A stretch of 64,000 nt of DNA, taken from Turnera subulata (lineage: Eukaryota; Streptophyta; Magnoliopsida; Malpighiales; Passifloraceae). Location: the NCBI GenBank assembly GCA_028386065.3, contig JAKUCV010002075.1, forward strand, positions 132,807-196,806, read 5' to 3'. Positions 59,905-64,000 of the stretch are shown piece after piece. The notes beneath the pieces are model-generated. The model saw only the letters and a list, made by a program, of their open reading frames with translations. It was not told where the DNA came from and made no database searches. Within the stretch, counting starts at the first letter, position 1, and each line of letters starts with the position of its first letter. A program made the translations under genes and the position numbers.

Positions 59905-62900
59905 TGTAACGACCCGGGTAAAATTTTCGTGATTTTTACCAAGCTGTTTTGACTTTTACGGTGGTTAATAAATTTTTATCGCGGTCGAACAAGAATTCTA
60001 CCAATCCGAGTCAATATTTCATTATTTTCATTATTATTTTTACTAAATTGTTATTATTGTTATTATTGCTACCATTATTATTACGATTAATATCTTGATA
60101 AGATATATAATTACCCATATTCCAATAATTTACTAATTAAAGGTTTCAAAGAAAATCTTTGATGACTTTTGGCTAAGCTTTTACTTATGTAATTTTCAAC
60201 GAAATTACTATCTACAATTCTAAAGAAAATGTCTCTCCATATTATTCTTTCCTTACTAAAATTCAATATTATTGTGTATTGTTGTTGTTAATGTTGTTAT
60301 TAATATTATTATTTTTATCAAGATATTTATTAACTACTCTTTCATAATTACTAATAAACAAGTTTTAGGAAATTAATTTTACCAAATAAGTATAGAGATT
60401 TATTTTGGACTTCATCTAAAATTAAATGGTTTACTAAAAGCTTTCTTAAATTACATTTTGAAATAAATTATGTCTAAGTATGGAACACAAGGTTAGGTGT
60501 AATTTTGGCCGATACGACGTAGTTTTGGCTAGGCCAAAACATAAAACACACGAAGGCCTGCGTTTTGACCAAGGCAGTTGACTGAGTTTGGGGACGTCCA
60601 AAACGACGTCGTTTTGTGTGTCGGCAAGGCTCAATTATTTGCCCGACAACACGTTATTTTTGTGCCCCACTCCTTTTTCTTTTTCTTTCTTTTCTCCTTT
60701 CTCTCTTTCTTCCTCAATTCTTCTCCAGTCCCCATCTTCCTCTTCTCTGCCGCCTCTGCAAAATCGCTACCGATCTCTCTTCCTCCTCTTTTCTTCCTCT
60801 TCCGGTTCGCAGACACACCACCGCCGACCACACCTCCTCCCTCCCTCTCCTCCTCTTCCTTCTTCCCTTCTACCAGAAGCTGCTCGCCGCCAACGCGCCG
60901 CTCCTTCCTTCTTCTTCCTCGCGACGACTCCGGCGCTCCTCCCCGCAGCAACCGCAGCAGCGAGCCTCCACCGCAACGCTGCGTCGCCAGCCAGCTGAAG
61001 CCGTCCTCCTCTGCAGCAAGGCCTCACCCCGAGCTCAGTTGCCGTCGCCGCCGGGTCTTCGCCGCGCCTCCTCCGCCTCAATCGCTGCAACGGAAGCAAG
61101 GACAACGCCGTTGTTGCAGAGGACCGCCACCGTGCATAGGGAAGCCGATCCCTCTTTCCTCTCTTCATCCTCTTCCTTTCTCCTTTGCTTCACAGTCGCC
61201 GCTCCTCCTTATTGTCGCCGACAACGGTGTGGTGTGGGTAAGTCACGGCGATGACTCTTTCCTCTTTCTCCTCTCTTTCTTTAAACCGGCTTAGGATGGA
61301 TTAAGCTAATTGTTGTTTGTTCTTGGTTGATTGTGGCTTTGTTGTTGAATCGGGTGTGTTTGGTTGAAGTCGATGGAGGGGATGCTGTGGATATGGGTGT
61401 TGTTGTTCTGGTTGGTGGATGTGGCCGTGTGGTGAAACACCGGTCACCAGCACATTGCCGTGGGGATGGAATGTCTACTGACGGCGGGAGTGTTGTCTTG
61501 GTGGATGAACTGGTTCGGTCTTCTCGTAGGTGAACAGTAATCGGGAATGATGTCTGTGAACAATAACCTCCGAAATCCGGCTAGCTTCCGACAAGGCCTG
61601 GGTATTTTCCGGCGAGGTCTCGGGTATCTGCTGGCGTGAACAGTGCGTTCTTCAGCAAACGGAACTCGATGGACGGGTTGTTTTGGTAATTCCTCGGACC
61701 CATCTACACCATGGGCTCAGGTTTGGGCTCGGTGCACAGGCTGATGTGCGGAGGCTCATGTTCTCGGGATGATATTAACGAATTCGTCTAACGGAACTAA
61801 ACAACCGGACAGATTAATAATCAGCCCTTTAATTGAATTTGGTTAAAACAATTAATAATTTTGTCTACAGTTATTTGGAATATTATTCTTGTTAATTAAT
61901 ATAACTAAACAAAAGTTAATTTATAGTACGCTTTAATATTTCTCTTGGGCTAAAAAAAAAAGGAAAAGGGCAAAACATTAATACTCACCTCCTGCACAAT
62001 CTAGACATCGGTTTTACTACTAATTTTGGAATACACTAGTAGTAATACTAAATCACGCATATGCCTATGTAAGTATCGATTCTATTACTAATCCTAAATG
62101 TATTATGGATATTTACATTATTAAATTTTTAAAAGATAAGATATTTGAATACCAGTTATATTATCTTATTATCAGAAAACATATTGTTATCAATTGTTGA
62201 ATATAATATTGTGAGCTATGCAATCTATCATACTAGTATATACGAGTTTTATTATATTAGTAGACATTCGTTACATTATTCAATGAGCCATAGTATTAAT
62301 ATTAGCTTTACCCTATTTATAATTACCGATTATATAAGAATATATGTACTTATGAATATTCTTTCCTGCAACATTACATTATAATTATTTTATGCCGTAT
62401 ATCGATTATGCTAATTTATGACCAGAGGAAATAATTCTATTTAACGATTTAAATTATCAAACATAATACTTATATGCCCATTATGATATATTTGTCGGTT
62501 GTACTATTTAAATTACTATAACTGTCGTATACATAATTATTATTTTTACCGAGAATAATTATTTTATGAAATGCTATTTACAAGTATTTTATCGGCTATA
62601 ATTATTTTACAGCCGTAATAGCAACGTTTAATGGAAACGGTTTGGAAACGATGATAACGATGATTAACCGTGGATAAGCAGAATAATAATTAATCTCATG
62701 CATTGCATTCTTTGATGTGCATTATTTGTGATTATACGTGTTGATATGATATAGGGACAGATAAAACCATATGGATTATGTGTTGATTTCATAGACTTAC
62801 CAAGTGAGGTTATAAACTTATAAACTTCGGTATGCTGCCCGTGATACCCCGGTTGTTTGTTTGATTATAGTTTATATGCTATCTTGCGTACCTGTCTTGT

Positions 62901-63185
62901 TATTGCTGGCTACTATTGTGATTATTGTTATATGCTTGATGACTACTGTGGATTAGCTGTTGTGCTTTGTGATGTTGATATGATTATTGTGATGTTCGTA
63001 TGAGATATGTGGTATTTGATCGGTCAATGGCAGTGACCCAGTATTATGACGTTGGATTTCCAGAAGAGCTGTGAGGCAGAGGGCCTGCTCGGGAAAGTGA
63101 GTATGATGAATTACTGTTGGATAGTGGAATAAGAAATAATAATAAACAGTGGTAATATCATCTAAACATCTAGATTGTCACGTGA
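59905..63185 (+). repeat. long LTR, plus orientation, interrupted at 63186
   Basis: Starts TGTAACGACCCGGG like the 12730 LTR start and has the same internal layout: AT-rich opening, the 16-bp palindrome AAAACGACGTCGTTTT (60600-60615), a pyrimidine-rich tract (60660-60730), a GC-rich segment, and further on GCAGAGGGCCTGCTC (about 63073). The long frames in it (60578-61294 in three phases) are low-complexity Ser/Pro/Arg translations, not genes. The terminal part of this LTR is not seen before the next element begins. Confidence 0.55.
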
Positions 63186-64000
63186 TGAAGCGCCCCGACC
63201 CGTATTTACCGGTCACAGTAAACACGTGCCGGAACTATTCTTATTGATGGAACAGACAGTACCTCACACTCAAAATACTACACTGTAAATCCAAATACAG
63301 CAAAAGTACAAAGCAACATCTGTCACCCACACTCGGGGACCATTATTCAATCCACACTCAAAGCTCAACGAAGCAGCACAATCCAGCATATCAACATCAT
63401 AAGCAATATAGGAAAGCAGCAACACAACAACATATATGACACAGCAGCGGAAGACTTATATGCACATACAGCGGAGGTATGGATCCGGAGTCAGGTGGAG
63501 AAGAAAGCAGCAGCCATCGAACGTCGTACCTGAACTACGAAGCAACTAAACCTACGGGAAGAAACCCCGCAGGCGAGGGGTGAGTCCGAAGTGCTCACCG
63601 ACGAAGGATAAATAGAGATATATAATCAACCGTAACACTTTCGAAGTAAACACAGACAAACACGACACAAGAAATCTACCATAACACAACTGAGCCGAGA
63701 CCAAAAGAATGTTTATTATTATTACCAATTTTATCCTCTGGGCCCCGTCACTGGACAAGCTAGGGTCGTACCTGGTTATTAACTAATTCCGGATGCCAGG
63801 CCAAATCACAATCCGGGATCAACATCCCAATAACAACCAATCCGGGACCAACATCCCAATAACAATCTCATCCGGGATCAACATCCCAATATCAATCTCA
63901 TCCGGGATCAACATCCTCAATAACCAAACCAAATCGGCCATGACACCACAGAACTAGCCTCTAACCATCTAGTCGTACCACTACTTTCCACGTGACAATT
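63186..64000 (-). repeat. LTR end in minus orientation, running off the window
   Basis: Read on the minus strand, it ends GTCGGGGCGCTTCA, resembling the ends of the other LTRs (TACGGGCTTCCACA, ATACGGGTGTTTCA). Further in it has GTCTTCCGCTGCTG (about 63440-63453), matching the CTTCCGCTGC landmark near the 3' end of those LTRs. It appears inserted into the LTR that starts at 59905. The element continues beyond 64000. Confidence 0.5.
63811..63925. repeat. four tandem copies of a 30-bp unit
   Basis: Units start at 63811, 63840, 63870 and 63900 with the consensus ATCCGGGATCAACATCCCAA plus about 10 more bases. A shorter relative, ATTCCGGATG, precedes them at about 63786. They lie inside the minus-orientation LTR. 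Confidence 0.85.

Noticed and set aside
60578..61294. Three overlapping 136-238-codon plus-strand frames plus minus-strand frames
   Set aside because: All are low-complexity Ser/Pro/Arg translations of a pyrimidine-rich LTR promoter region; the related LTR at 12730 has the same feature.
63811..63925. CRISPR-like array
   Set aside because: The repeats are directly adjacent with no spacers, in plant LTR sequence.

Overview
This is a window of nuclear DNA from a flowering plant, most likely a eudicot. The evidence is long multi-exon genes with canonical GT-AG introns, a cell-wall extensin, plant-type xanthine dehydrogenase and LPAT2-like genes, and a dense load of plant transposable elements plus an endogenous pararetrovirus. 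The species cannot be named from the sequence alone.

Layout. (1) 866-6444 (+): an intact 11-exon lysophosphatidic acid acyltransferase gene. (2) 8142-19127: a repeat block. A mosaic, broken endogenous caulimovirid (coding on the minus strand) is split by a young LTR retrotransposon (8178-15973, 5-bp target duplication ACTGC). That retroelement keeps only a broken gag and no pol. Instead it carries two compact minus-strand units, each with its own TATA box, reading frame and poly(A) signal. Its 3' LTR is about 3.24 kb. Its 5' LTR is only 691 bp and begins with a 45-bp inverted copy of the LTR's own 3' end. (3) 19270-22240: a 5S-rRNA-derived repeat and a decayed hAT-type transposase carrying a SINE insertion. 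(4) 24483-34613 and 36812-53040 (+): two tandem 14-exon xanthine dehydrogenase genes, here called XDH-A and XDH-B, both with open frames. Exon lengths are identical except in exons 1 and 4. Between them lie a TRIM element and a triplicated, TATA-bearing promoter module directly upstream of XDH-B. Intron 7 of XDH-B has grown to 7.6 kb through a LINE and an antisense hAT transposase. (5) 55869-57482 (+): an intronless extensin with 28 perfect copies of a 16-residue repeat plus one variant copy. (6) 58716-64000: an hAT-type MITE with a perfect 8-bp target duplication, then nested long-LTR fragments in both orientations.

How it fits together. The cellular genes are independent plant genes: phospholipid synthesis in the ER, purine catabolism, and cell-wall structure. 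XDH-A keeps every molybdenum-site residue I could map onto bovine xanthine oxidoreductase. XDH-B keeps the catalytic Glu and Arg residues but has replaced two polar substrate-pocket positions, equivalent to bovine Lys771 and Thr1010, which suggests functional divergence. The observations most worth follow-up are the antisense gene cassettes inside the pol-less retrotransposon, its repaired-looking 5' terminus, the XDH-B pocket changes, and the triplicated XDH-B promoter. Residue numbering against bovine enzyme and family comparisons rest on recalled knowledge; no search was run.
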